DNA of 64,000 nucleotides from Puffinus mauretanicus (taxonomy: Eukaryota; Chordata; Aves; Procellariiformes; Procellariidae), in assembly GCA_023333565.1 (NCBI GenBank), contig JAJKFH010002906.1:4127627-4191626 (forward strand). The letters run 5' to 3'. Under the pieces are notes generated by a model, which ran no database searches, was not told the origin of the DNA, and was given only the letters and a program-made list of their open reading frames with translations. A program made the translations under genes and the position numbers. Positions 47,401-59,932 of the stretch are shown here, one piece after another. The first letter of the stretch is position 1. Every line of letters starts with the position of its first letter.

Positions 47401-49869
47401 CTTTTATCAGTGCAGATAGCTGAACATTAATGGCACGATGTCATATAAGACGGTAGTGTTCCTTGGAAAATGGGATAAATGTTGCGCAATTCCCCTATGT
47501 GAATTGTTTCATTAAGATCATTAGAAACACATGTATGACAAAGCAAGCAGGTTTTTAATTTTAAGATTTTGACTATGCCCAGCAGTGCCTCTCTGAGTCA
47601 TAGTGAAGAGAGGTATTCCCAGGCTTTCTGTTCAGCTTTATTCACTCATCCAAGCCAAATTCTCTGGACTGAATCCAGCAGCTTTACACTAGTGGAAGTT
47701 CCGCCTGCTAGAAATGTCAAGATCACCTGTGATTTCAAAGCAAGACTTACATGCCTGCAAACAATTGTGCTCTACCACCCCGACAGCCTTATTAAAGCTG
47801 GTCTCGGGAATGCAGAAATCACAGCACCAGAAAGTGAGCAAGTTAAAGGGGGGTGCAGGAGGGAACCTGTAAGGTAAGTTAGAGAACTTCATCTCAAAAC
47901 AATCTCTGTTCATTAATCACAGTAAAATATGAAACATTTAAACCATTTATTAATTAGATTAGAACTACTCCTGCTTTCTGCGAAGTAGCACAGAAAAATT
48001 TTCATAAATACCACCAGTTCATGCCTTTAACTGAGCAGAAGAGAGTGTTTGCATCAACCAAATTCATCTAACAGCATGGTGGAAATGCCAGCAATGGTTT
48101 GAGAACAGGCACAAACCTTACTGGCAATCTGAAGTCATCTGTTGCAAGTTGTAGAAATAAAGGAATTGTTTTTTGTTTTGGTTTGGTTTGGTTTTTAGAT
48201 ACATCCATACAGCTTGCAGCTGGATTGTTCAATGAGAAGGGTAACATTTGGTATGCAACGCCAACCAGAGCTTGAATTTTTTGAAGGTCTCTCTAACATT
48301 GTATCAAATCCAAATTTTTTGTAAAATAGTAGCATCACTGCCTAAAATGGCTTTACTGCACTGCTTTTTAAATAACCTGTTTATGTGCTGACAAAATCTA
48401 AATAAAATCTGTTCATCAGCAATACAAAGTGTTCCATGAAATTAGTAAGAACAGGTCTGTGTGTTTTGTGAGGTCAGGAAATTGCCAGTCTTAAGAAACA
48501 AAACAATCCGAAAACTGATAATCAGGTTTACCTTTTTAACCTTTAAAAGCCACAACAGTTCACCTCAACTTTCTATCTTGTTGCTTTTCCAGTTCATCTA
48601 GCTATCATTTATATTAATGCTTTCTGGTTCAGCCTCATAGTATTATTACTCAGCTTAATGGAATGCATTCTTCATTGCTCACCTGAAGTCTGAATTTATA
48701 AAACTGTCACTGTGTAACGCTGTGGACTCAGAGGCTTCTGTATTAATCAGTTTTGCTGTGTTTCGCTGAAGTATTAGTTTTTGTGTATTGACTAGTAACA
48801 GGGAATACTGGGCACATCAATCAAGGTCTATCAGGAGCAAGCTCAGATGGTTTCTCATTGCTTCCCCAAGCTTCTTTTTATGTCTCTGAATCACCATCTA
48901 CAGGTGCAACCACTCCACCGTATGTGCACATCCAAGACAAAACATTTAGTCCTCTCTGTGATTTATCCCTGAAGCACAAAAAAAACCCAACAAAATTACC
49001 TATGCTCAATAACTGTGTTTGCAGGGAAAGCGCACCCTTATGCTGATGCATAAAAAAGGCCATGGATGTGATATTTCTATATCTGTCTTAACGACGACAG
49101 GTATAAATATTCTAAATTTTGTACACATAACACTCCATTAAATTCAGTTCTTTTTAAAGATCATTCATTCTTCATTCAGTTCTTACGCCCTCCCAAGCCC
49201 AATTAATTACACTATTATCTTCTATAATATTTGTACTTAATCCTTCATGATCCTTCTTGTCTCGTTATCTGAAATACAATAGAAAGTGAGTGAAAAAAAA
49301 CAGGTTAAACTGCAGGGAATTTCCTGCTTTCTAATCAGAGATCTTTCTTTAGCTTAAAAAGTGGCACTACTGCTGTGCTGCCAGAAGTTTTAAAGTTGTT
49401 TTTTTTTCTCAGTTAGTAAGTATGAGTTTGAAGCACTTATCCAAGAGGACTTCAGATACTTTAGAGCATCTTAGACTTCAGACAATTTTTAGATTCAATT
49501 CTCTGATTGAATCACAGAGTTAAATATTTATATCACTGGAGAGCTAAACAAGCTGCTGTAAAGGTGCCTAATGGATATAGAAGCAACTAGACCAAAAAGA
49601 CTTGACCTGCCAAGCAGGTTACGTAGTTTTTATCTTTTTGGACAAGCATCATGTGCACAGGCTAAAATCCTGGGCTGAGGCTTTGTGAAGGGCTGAATTC
49701 AGTTGTCCAGTGAAGGAATGAGCAGGAGGAATCCACCTCTTGTGCTCCCGTTTCTCTCTAAATGTCTCCCTCCGGGAACCTTGAGGGATATATTCCATAA
49801 CATTTGTGCAATGGTCACATCTGATGGCAATTATGACCACAAAGCACAGAGTATCTAAAGTGACAGAGG
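44481..49869. other. Intergenic DNA, no gene supported
   Basis: AT-rich with ORFs up to 102 codons (47569-47877, no motif seen), a short G-rich run at 45785-45799, and a GGTTT/TTTTG tract at 48169-48197. No recognisable repeat or RNA gene. Confidence 0.4.
48169..48197. repeat. (GGTTT)n-like simple repeat
   Basis: TTTTG units grading into GGTTT units; low-complexity sequence. Confidence 0.75.
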
Positions 49870-49954
49870 ACTGAAGAGGGCGTTCCGTGCCTTCGCTGGC
49901 TGAAAGCGTGATGGGGTGATGGCAGCCAAGACCCAGGAACACGGATCGCAGGCG

Positions 49955-50125
49955 TGGGTGCCCTCGCCAGACACCCACACACAGAGCAACGTGGTACCCA
50001 GACAGCGATGTCACACACGCACAGAGCGATGCCACGCACCCGCAGCAGCCTGACAAGCAGCAAGGCAGCACGCACCCAGCGGTGCAGCACCCACACAGCA
50101 CTGCCACCCACGCACACCCCCACTG
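49955..50125. repeat. Degenerate CACGCACAGAGCGATG-type minisatellite
   Basis: Imperfect tandem reiteration of a unit of roughly 18-25 bp containing ACAGAGC(A/G)A(C/T)G and CACGCACCC at the left shoulder of the CpG island. Copies are diverged and unit length varies. It accounts for the Cys/Val-rich segment of the minus-strand frame. Confidence 0.5.
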
Positions 50126-50334
50126 CCTGCCCGCTCCCCGCCCGGCCGTGTCGCAGCTCAGGCCGCGGCACGCGGTCGGTGTCTGTCTGTCCCCCCCGCA
50201 CGCTCCAGCCGGCGCCGGGCGCGGCCTTGCGCGAGCGCGTCCCCCGCTCCCGGCTGCAGGGGGCGCTGCAGCACCGCGGGCGCGCAGTGGCGCCGCGCAG
50301 GGCCGCGCGCAGCCCCCGCCGCTGCCCCGCCCCG

Positions 50335-50450
50335 TCACTGGCGAGGGGGTGGCGGGGCCCGGGGGCGGCGGGGCCCGGGGGCGGGCGGAGGGCGCAGCGG
50401 CCCCGGGGGGGGAGCAGGGCCGGGGAGGGCCGGGGCGGGGGGCGGGGTAA
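50335..50450. repeat. G-run-rich segment, G-quadruplex prone
   Basis: Repeated blocks of four to eight G on the plus strand (GGGGCCCGGGGGCGG-type units) at the core of the CpG island; suitable for G-quadruplex formation. Confidence 0.6.
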
Positions 50451-50869
50451 GGGGCGCAGTGCCGCGCAGTGCGGGGGAGGACGCGGGGGGGGTCGTGTCG
50501 GTTGCTGCTCATCCATCACCTGTCGGGGCTCTGCTCCAGCAGCCCCGAGATGAAAGAGCCCAGCTTTGTCTATTGTCTCTCTCGCCGGTCACTCTGGAAC
50601 CCGTCCCGCGCCGGAGCCTTGATGTTAATCCCAGTGAACCGGGGGGCTGCCGGGCCAACACGCCGGCGATTTAGTAAAGAATCGTTTTGGGGTAGACGCT
50701 CCGCTGAGTTCTCCCTATCATGTTGCTCCCTGTCTTTGCAAGCCGCGCTAATCTTTTCCCCATCAGCGACATGGCTCCGGGGACTCGCTCACATGCGCCC
50801 GCAGCCCTCCACCCCGCTATGGGATCATCGAAATCACGGACTGTGAAAACCCACGCATAACTCCCTGCA

Positions 50870-51557
50870 AGGTTAGGAGGGGGCAACTTTTAAGTCCCTA
50901 AACCTACAGCAAATGGTCCCTTTCTGAGCAGGCATGGCTGAGAAATGAATGTCATGTCCTCACTACACGACCCATATAGTTTCCCTCTTTACATTTCTTG
51001 TTTTTCTCTTTACATTTATAACTCTTACTAAACATTTTTATCATGCTTATTTAAAAAAAAGAAAAACCCACTCTGCCTCACAGCATCTTTTTTTCCTAGG
51101 GCATGCAATTTCCCTCCTTACCTGATGTTTAACACCAAAAGCTTGGCAACTTTATCTTTATCTTTATCTTGAGAATCTTAATTAAAAAACAGAAATAATC
51201 TCTCAACCTTGGATAATCAAAGCTCAGTGTTATGGAGAAGCTGTAGTTGCATAAAAACTAACCTCTGTCTTGGTAACCAGTTTAGGGCTTTTTCTTGTCT
51301 CAACTTCTTAGCAGATGAAGACATTTATCACAGCTACATTACAGATAAATACCAATGTGCCAGTTTTTTGTTATCTGTCAGGCAGATAATAAACTTGAAA
51401 ACGATCTATTAGGGATATACCAGTGAAGTGTCAGGATCTGTATCTGAACACTGAAGTTCAGTTAGACTTGAATCTGTCAGAGGCATCTTCGATTCTACAG
51501 GAACATCTTGTCCCAGTTGCAATTTGAACACAGGCAACCTGTTTTGGAAGCACCAAG
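50870..51557. other. Intergenic DNA between the CpG island and a CR1 copy
   Basis: AT-rich, no gene. Ends at the 5' truncation point of the CR1 insertion. Confidence 0.5.
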
Positions 51558-52535
51558 AGTTGTGACAAGTGGTGTCGCTCAGGGATCGGTACTGTTTAAT
51601 ATCTTCATCAGTAACATAGACAGTGGGATTGAGAGCACCCTCAGCAAGTTTGCAGATGACACCAAGCTGAGTGGTGCAGTCAACAGGCCTGAGGGATGGG
51701 ATGCCATCCAGAGGGACCTGGACAAGCTCAAGAAGTGGGCCTGTATGAACCTCATGAGGTTCAACAAGGCCAAGTGTAAGGTCCTGCACCTGGGACAGGG
51801 CAACCCCCGGTATCAATACAGGCTGGGGGGATGAAGGGACTGAGAGCAGCCCTGCCGAGAAGGACTTGGGGATACTGGTGGATGAAAAGCTGGACATGAG
51901 CCGAAAATGTGCGCTTGCAGCCCAGAAGGCCAACCGTGTCCTGGGCTGCATCAAAAGCAGTGTGGCCAGCAGGTCGAGGGAGGTGATTCTGCCCCTCTAC
52001 TCTGCTCTGGTGAGACCCCACCCGGAGTACTGCGTCCAGCTCTGGAGTCCTCAGCACAAGAAAGACATGGACCTGTTGGAGCGAGTCCAGAGGAGGGCCA
52101 CAAAGATGATCAGGGGGATGGAATGCCTCTTCTGTGAAGACAGGCTGAGAGAGTTGGGGTTCTTCAGCCTGGAGAAGAGAAGGCTCTGGGGAGACCTTAT
52201 TGCGGCCTTTCAGTACTTGAAGGGAGCTTATAAGAAAGATGGGGACAGACTTTTTAGCAGGGCCTGTTACGACAGGACAAGGGGGAATGGTTTTAAACTA
52301 AAAGAGGGTAGATTTAGACTAGATATGAGGAAGAAATTTTTCACGACGAGGGTGGTGAAACACTGGCACAGGTTGCCCAGAGAGGTGGTAGATGCCCCAT
52401 CCCTGGAAACATTCAAGGTCAGATTGGACGGGGCTCTGGGCAACCTGACCTAGGTGAAGGTGTCCCTGCTCATTGCAGGGGGGTTTGGACTAGATGACAC
52501 GTAAAAGTCCGTTTCAACCCAGACTATGATTCTAA
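51558..52535 (+). mobile_element. CR1 retrotransposon, 5'-truncated 3' copy
   Basis: CR1 is the main LINE of bird genomes; its ORF2 encodes endonuclease and reverse transcriptase. This copy begins inside the RT core ([20 protein letters not shown], then [16 protein letters not shown] near 51640). It runs through [13 protein letters not shown] sequence (here [12 protein letters not shown]) to about 51834, where a frameshift occurs. It then continues in another frame from 51866 to TAG at 52453 as a 195-codon segment with [36 protein letters not shown] and [19 protein letters not shown]. The 3'UTR ends in ACTATGATTCTAAG, the worn remnant of the CR1 terminal octamer. The copy looks younger than the others in this window. 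It cannot move by itself because the 5' half is absent. Confidence 0.95.
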
Positions 52536-55500
52536 GAGCTTAGTACTGTGGACATGGTCAGCTTATGGCAGTTGACCTGGGAACCCAAGGAACGGGCTTT
52601 GGCGTGGTTTAATTTCTAAGTATAGAAATAGTGCAAAAGAGAAATAGTGCAAAAGAGAAAAAAAAAAAGGGGCACAGGATTTTAGGCCCTCTGATCTCAG
52701 GAAAACCATGCATTTCTATTCCATATGTAGTTCACGGAGGGAGCTAGACATCCTTGACGAGATGTAAGGGCGGTGGGCATGACACCATGTGCTGTGGGCA
52801 CGGTCAGTGTTTCTGCCTAGAAGCAGCCACTAGAGACAGGTCCTCAAAACTGCCTGTCAGGCGTGAGCATTGCGCGACTATTGCGGGGCTCCTTTGTGCT
52901 CCCGCGAGCCTTGGCTCCAAGAAACGCGCATGAGCAGGGGACAGAAGGTGAGGCTGCAAAAAGTCCTTTGATCTAACGATGTACAAAAAGTGAAGGCTAT
53001 TTGCAAAAATCATGCCTTCATGTAAGGTCTTGAACTATCTTAAATGGAAAGGCATAAAGTTCTCAGAGGGCTAAGAGTTTTGGAAATAAATTTAAATGGT
53101 ATGAAAAGAAGGAAATGTATTTTTCATATTGATACTAGCCTCTCAATATTATTTCTTCATCAGTCAAAACAGAGTGGTCCTGTCTCAGTGAAGTCATTTT
53201 GCAGTAACAATGGCAAAGGAGTTCTTGGTTAGTGATTCTTTGGATTGATTTTTTTGTGTGGTTGTTGTTCTGAAAATCTGCTAGCTTTGCCATAACTCTA
53301 CTCTTTCTGGAGCTTTTCCAGTGACTTTTTTGTGCAAAATTCACTTAATTTCAAAAACATGCTTTTTGAAATCCCACCTTAGAATGTCCATTTAGAAGGT
53401 ATTGGAAAATTCAGATTTTAATGGGAAACCATCAATAAGGTTGACTGAATGCTAGTAATGCATATATAATAAGGGGATATGATTTTTTTTAATCAGTTCT
53501 TACAGGAACTAGGGAAGAATGGACTAGCAAAGAGATTTCTACACTGTGAGTTATCTTCAGTGCAAACTAACCCTACCAAAGGAAATTTTTGGGATCAGTG
53601 CGCAGGAGGTCTAGATGCACAGGCGTCACAGACACACATGCACTGTACTGTTGTATTTGCATGCTGCTAGCTTGAATTAAGCTCAAGATGAGATTTTATC
53701 TCTCTTGGGTGCAGGCCCATAAGAATACTCAATTCCCTTAGAATACTGAGGCTGAATTGCATTAAATAAGCTGCACAATATCAAAATAGGAACAAATATA
53801 AACAACTCTAAGTCATGTTGAAGTGCCACACTAAAGCATATATTTCAGGGAAGGAATTTTAACAGCAACAGTCCAGCGTGTCTTACACTGCCACACCTGA
53901 TGGCCCATAAAAACTTCTCCTGTTCTAGCATTTGTGTTGATAAGCTTTCAGTGATCCCTGTACCATAGCGTATTTACCTGATTTCCTTAGGAATACCATT
54001 TGAAGAGTGTTCAGTGGCTTCTGCCCCCCGAGATCACCCAAAATACCAACTGCCTACTAGTGTTCTTATGCCCCACCCCAACTGACTGGTATCATCTAAA
54101 AGCAAAACATTTCTTATGGATAAACCCCATGCGTCATTTTCTACAGCAGCAAAAAAAAAACCCCAACAAAACAAAACCATTTCCAAAACCCATAAAGGCC
54201 ACTTTTCTCTGCAACCTACAAGGCTTGTTTGTGTGCATAAAATTAAAAAAATATTATTTAAAACCTAAGCTGTCCTGCATACTGAATAGGAGAGAACCAG
54301 ATTGAGACACCTTACTGAGGTGAGGCTGCATTGGTCTGCAAACGATCTCTTCATCCTCTTGTCAAGAGCATGGTGGCCATGCAAAGGAGTTCTGGTGAGA
54401 AACAAGCTCTTTTGGGGTGAGGTACAAGCTCCTAGGATGGAGTGAGGGTTTAGGAGCACAGCCACTGTATAGGCACAGTCAAGGTAGTGTTCAGCATATC
54501 ACTGCGGCTGTTCTCCTGACAGTTGAAGGATGTCTTTTTTAAGTCAGGAGATATTTGCTAGTGCTTTTTCTACTGTACTGACATTTGACATGGCATTTCA
54601 GAAGTGCATGAGCAACCCTGATGAACCCGACTACTGATTTCCCTATATCCCCTGTGACCGTAGTTTCATGAGTTACCACATGTCAGCTGAGTGGCAGTAG
54701 CTGGCTCTGTGTGTGTGCTTTTAGTTTGTAGCAAATGTAGATAAAACGAGTCACACCAGACCTCAGTGAGAAAGGTAATACTTTTATATGTTATCCTTGG
54801 AGGTAGCAATGGGCTACGATTAAGTATGCAGTGAGCTGCTGTGTTTCAGCTGATGCATGGTAACTCATTAATATTCAATAACTTGATCATGTGTCAGAGC
54901 CCTCAGTTTTCTTTAGCTCCTTTAAAAAGTTTTTAGGCAGGTATTATGCCTTGGGAAGGACTTTCCACCTTGGACAGGTATGATTTTCACAGGAATTTAA
55001 GCCTGTAGCAGCTGGGGGATGTGCTGCCCTCAAGACTCTGTTGTGAATCACACCTAAGTAAGAAAAAAAATCAATCCTACCCTGGCCTCTGGCTGGTACA
55101 GTAAATCTGTAAAAATCTCTCCAGCTGAGAGGTATGGATCCACATAGACCTATGCAGAATGTAAATCACATAATCCCGAGAAAACTGCCTGGGCCGCATA
55201 GGAGAGGAACTGTAGCATGCACAGAATACATAAGAGGGACATGTGCAAAGGCAGACTCTTCCCCCACAGGTGATTTGTGAGGGTTAACATTTGGTTTGTG
55301 AGAGATTTAACCGCTGCCTTCTCACCCCTCAGACTGTTTGGTAACGGCAGGGGGGAAGATGCAAGCTGCTCCTTGCAGCATAAAAGAACAAGAGAGCTGG
55401 GTGGCCCAGGTAAAAATAAGTTTTATGAAGCAGAATTTTAAAAGAAGGCATTTAAAACCAGGGTATTGTACCCTTTCTGTCAGCTAAAGTGGCTTTTTAT

Positions 55501-57880
55501 GGATATCAGCTCATGAGGCTTGACTGAAGGTATGCCAGGAATGCCGGATAGGTCAGCTGGGTGCTGAACTGACATGTCCTGAAGGAGTGAGACATGATCC
55601 AAGAGCAATGCCAACATTAAAACATGTGTTAGGGTGTGCCAGAACAGAAAATGATCAATACCTACTACTTTTAATAGTCCTCAGTTCTGCGCAGCAGCAG
55701 TGAGCAATCCGTGAGATGTTTTATTGATGACACCGTGGGCTGTGAGAAAAACTCCATGGATAAAGATTTTCAGGTTCGCTTTATGGCCTTTCCAATAAGG
55801 AGTAATCTTTTTTTCAATAAGATAAGAATTATCGGCAATCCTTTAAATTATAAGAAATGCCTGAAATATACCTTAGCTAATTTATCTTTAATAGGAAAGT
55901 AATTACAAAGCCAATACATACCTATTGATTGCTACAATTACATTTACTGGACTTCATCATCTACCTACTGTTACACGCACACAGTCTGCTAAATCTTTCA
56001 ATTTGTATTTTAAAATCTTAGAGAGGGACTTGTAACTTACTAAAGTTAAAGGCATTGCTGCGTACAGGAATCCATTTTCAGTTGTTTAGAATTTCCCTTA
56101 TTTTCTGGGCTATTATTTTTTTAAGCCAAGCATCTGCTTTGTGTGGAATTCTGTGCATATGCATAGAAAATTTTGTCCAAAATTCTTCAGCTGTTTCAGA
56201 AAACTAATACATCACTTTTGAGAAAAGTATATGATTTTGTTCGTGTTACAGAGGTGATTTACTTTAAGTAATCCGATTACCCACATGCAACCCTATGGGG
56301 CTTTAAATTTGGCAGGGAGGGATGGTGCCTTTTACAGCATCTCAGTCCTCATCTTCCCACAGCGGCACAACGTCACCCCATTCTCTCTGTAAAGTCATTC
56401 CTTTTTCTCATTTCATTGTCTGCACTTTTACAGACCCACCAGTTCTCAGGCCAAATTTCTTTTTTGTGCCTGAGCAGGAGGTTTGGCCAGAGACCTCCCC
56501 AAGCCCCCTCCCAGGCAGCTGGTTTGACCTCTGATTCTCCATCCAGCCTCAGCTCCTTGCAGGCACTGCTCTTCACATCCTGCCCATATTTTCCTCCCAG
56601 TCTCCTGCTACATGCTGCTTTTTTTTTTTTTTCTCTTCACAAAAACCCAGTGTCAAGTTCAACTCCTCATTTCATATTTCTAAAGCTTTGCTGTTCTGAA
56701 CTTCACTATGAATTCATTTTCCCTACATTTTTTTCTTGTTTTTACTGGGATGTTTTCCTTTTCTGAAGCACGTTTAACCCTGTCTGGATGCTTCTAAATT
56801 CCTGTAGTACCACGCTAAAAATACAGCCTTTTCCCTACAGGGGACCAAAAAGATTACAGAGACTGGAGAAGCTCCTTGCAACTTCACCCACACACCTGTG
56901 CAAGGGTGAGGCTCCGTTTGCTTCCTCGAGGCTCACTCCTCATGACCTCATTCAAAATCCTGACTCAGATAAAACTCCCCTTGAAATCGATGGCTATATA
57001 GACTAATTAAGAACTTCTGGACTGGAACCAAACATCTTGTTGAAAGCCTAATTAGGGATGATTATAAGTTGATTGTCTACAGTAAATAAAATAGCTGTTC
57101 TTCATTTTTTTTCTGCTCTTCTTGGAAAGTTGAGAGTGACTGCAGGAAAAACGTGTGTTGATGTTGTGTTTTGTGCACTGCCGTGTGTAGGTGGCTGCTC
57201 TTTGTGAGTGTTCAACACTGTACAAATCTTCTTGCTAAAAAAAAAAAGGGAACAAATAAAAAATGTTCATGTGCTAAAATTCACAAAATTCAGTGAATGT
57301 GCCTGGGCTCATTTCTCAGGACACAGGGTAGAAACACCATTGCTTTACCCATCTGTAACTTCAAAGTTATTTTGAAAGGAGTGATACAAAAATTATTATA
57401 TGAATCCTGCATGAGATGATTGTAAGTCTGGTCTTATGCTTCATTCCCATTACTTTCTCAATTCTTCAAACTCTGTAACAGGCTGTTGGTTTCAACATCC
57501 CAGTGGGATCTGACCAAGTCACTGTCCAAACATCACCAAAGTAACACTGAAAAACTCATAGGGAATTTCAATGTGGATTGAAACAGTTTATGTATATTGT
57601 GGGTTTTGTTAAACTCCGGAAAATAAGATTTCATTGTGGATTAAAAAATGGCAATATAAACAGCCATATGTACAGAATTCAATAATAAATGTGTACAATA
57701 TGGTATAGCTCCTGTAAGCACAGGCATTCCATATCTAGCGCTGGGATTATTATTTAAGAAAACTGGTGCATTTCAGTACTAAAAAATGAAATTAGTTTGT
57801 GCTTAGGCTAATGTTGTAGAGGCCTGACTGCTGATGCCAAGCAAGCTAGCTTGAGTATTTACACTGCAATCTGAAATACA
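52536..57880. other. Intergenic DNA, no gene supported
   Basis: AT-rich to mixed composition. ORFs reach 116 codons (56416-56766, a pyrimidine-rich stretch giving Phe/Ser/Leu-rich frames), none with a family resemblance. T-run at 56622-56632, A-runs at 52659-52668 and 57238-57247. Confidence 0.4.
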
Positions 57881-57920
57881 TGGATTGTGTGACAAATTTT
57901 CAATGAACAATATCAAAACG

Positions 57921-58163
57921 TTAAAAATTGTCATTTATAACTTTTTTTTCTCCCTCCATGACCTGTAGAATTTCATTCATACTGACATTCACGGACAGCA
58001 GTTTTCCAAAAATAAGCACAGAATAGTAGTTTTTGTGCAATGTATCTCGGATGTGGTAATCTTGCTCTGACTCCATTTCTTTCCCTGACCAGGTGGGGGT
58101 GTTCTTGGCATAACATTTCTCAAGAATAACATCCACAAATACATGGCAATTCTCTGCTGACAT
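57921..58163 (-). other. Unrecognised 80-codon ORF after an acceptor-like site
   Basis: On the minus strand a pyrimidine-rich CTTCCCAG immediately precedes the ATG at 58163. The peptide is of balanced, soluble-protein-like composition (MSAENCHVFVDVILEKCYAK at the start) and ends at its own stop. No donor or partner exon is visible and I do not recognise it. More likely chance than coding. Confidence 0.1.
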
Positions 58164-58259
58164 CTGGGAAGAGTTGGTTTTAGTCTATGTTCCAGCTTTG
58201 ACAGCAAGCAGATGGGATCACCATTTTGACTGGATCATAGAAATGGTCTTATTCTGAGA

Positions 58260-59930
58260 GTCCTATTACACCAAAATCCACAGCAATGAGTCTGGGCCAA
58301 TAGTTCTGGAGTAATGCATTATAATTAACATAATCATTGGACACAATGTAGAATAATTGCCCTAGCAAAAGTGTTCTGTTTAGTGTTTAAATCTCTAGAT
58401 GGGGGAAGATTTTTGGGGAGAAAAAAGTAGTCTGGGTTTTTTTTTTGTTTTTGTTAAAATTACAGAACAAAATAAGAATTCTGCAAATAGTTTTCTGTAC
58501 TCTATAAAACGTTAGCCTTTTTTCTGAATTCAGTTGTTTATCCTATATCTCTGTGAGTTACTAAGTAGCTGCGGAACTGTATTAATCTTAATGTTTATAT
58601 GGATGTTTTATGCTTTAGTACCTTTATACCTAAAAAGAGAAAGGAGGAGGAGTTTACAATGACCCTGTTTTAGACAGTGAAGAACTTTACAGCGTGAAAA
58701 ATGATACAAGATTTCAAATCTCACAGAAAGGCTGCAACCAAGCCAGGAAATGAAGCCAGGGTAGTGCCAAAGACCATCTTTCCTATTTTATTGTCACTCT
58801 TAAAGTTTACTAAAAATAGGAGTTAAGTAAGAAGCTCAGAGAATTGGTCTACTTGTTCCAGTGCCAAGAAGAACTGAGTCAAGAAAATTCATTCAAATTT
58901 TGCAGATCTTTACTTTAGAGCTGTGGACTTTCTCTTGATGGTGATTTCTGCTTCCTAAAAATGAAAGTGTTGTCACCTGAAACAGCTGCTCCCTGGTCAC
59001 ACAAGTGGGGTACCCAACAATCAGCAGTCATCACCATCATCATCGTAAAAGGTGAGCATTCCCCAGCTTAAGGGGTATCAGTCCATGAAAATGTGATGTG
59101 AAATTAATGAAGAGGATAACAATCCTTTTAGGAGGGATCACTATTTTCCTCTTAGAAACAGGAAAAGTTGCATCTGAAGTTGCTTTCCCAAAATTACCCC
59201 AAAATTACCGGTTAGATTTCAAATTGTCTTTGTCTCTCTGAGTGATCTACTCACTAGCTTATCTGACCCTTGTTAAACCAAAAGGCATGTGCCTTCAAGA
59301 ACACTTCTGCACTCATTGTCATCTTAATAAACATCACAACCTTGACAGAAGGCATGTTTCAGCTTTTATTATTTAACTCACAAGCCAACATTACCCAGGA
59401 GATAATATCATAGGTCCATATACATACATTCGCAGCATATGATGGTCCCTGCAGAGTGAGCTCTATAAGATTACACTGCATTTGTGCATATGCAGGAATC
59501 TGTGCACATAGATCTGCCCATCATTCCCATCTACATCCCAATAACTTCTGAATCGTGTAACTAGCTTCAACCCAGTATAGCAGAAGTTAGCAGGAATTAA
59601 ATATCCAGTTTTGTAGGAATAGGTGGCTGAGCAGGAAAGAGAGATGTCATTAGTGGTCTAATCGAGTCAGACCTTCTCTGATCACAAGGCTGCAGAATGC
59701 TCTCCACCCACTGGAGAATTCACACAGAAGACAGCTATTATGGCTGCCCCAACCACAGGAAAAGTTTTAATTGGTACTCACACCAGAGAATCCAACCACA
59801 AGACACAAATCCATAAAAAAACCCAAGCTTCATTAGCTCTGCTGCAGATGGAGCTGCTTGTCTCTCCAGGAAGCACTCTTTACCTTATTTGTGGCAATTT
59901 CACCAGACTTTTCATCTTCCATTTCATTTG
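58260..59930. other. Intergenic DNA, nothing recognised
   Basis: No gene or repeat family. A short ATC-rich run (59028-59045) is simple sequence. Confidence 0.4.
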
Positions 59931-59932
59931 AG

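Larger units (their letters stand above)
49870..50860. promoter_or_regulatory. Strong CpG island, orphan promoter candidate
   Basis: About 1 kb of GC-rich DNA, densest at 50150-50470, packed with CpG and GC boxes (GGGGCGGGG near 50430-50445), in an AT-rich gene-poor interval about 18 kb past the CYRIA 3' end. CpG islands of this kind nearly always mark promoters, but I cannot link it to a known gene. Long overlapping ORFs on both strands (up to 287 codons on the minus strand) are rich in Ala, Arg, Pro and Gly and shadow one another, as expected from composition. The direction of transcription is unknown. A donor-like CAAGGTTAGG occurs at 50868-50877 on the plus strand. Confidence 0.65.

Noticed and set aside
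49649..50512. 287-codon minus-strand ORF in the right CpG island, with overlapping long ORFs on both strands
   Set aside because: Composition-driven. GC-rich DNA rarely has stops, the frames shadow each other, residues are mostly Ala/Arg/Pro/Gly, and part is minisatellite. No family or splice support.
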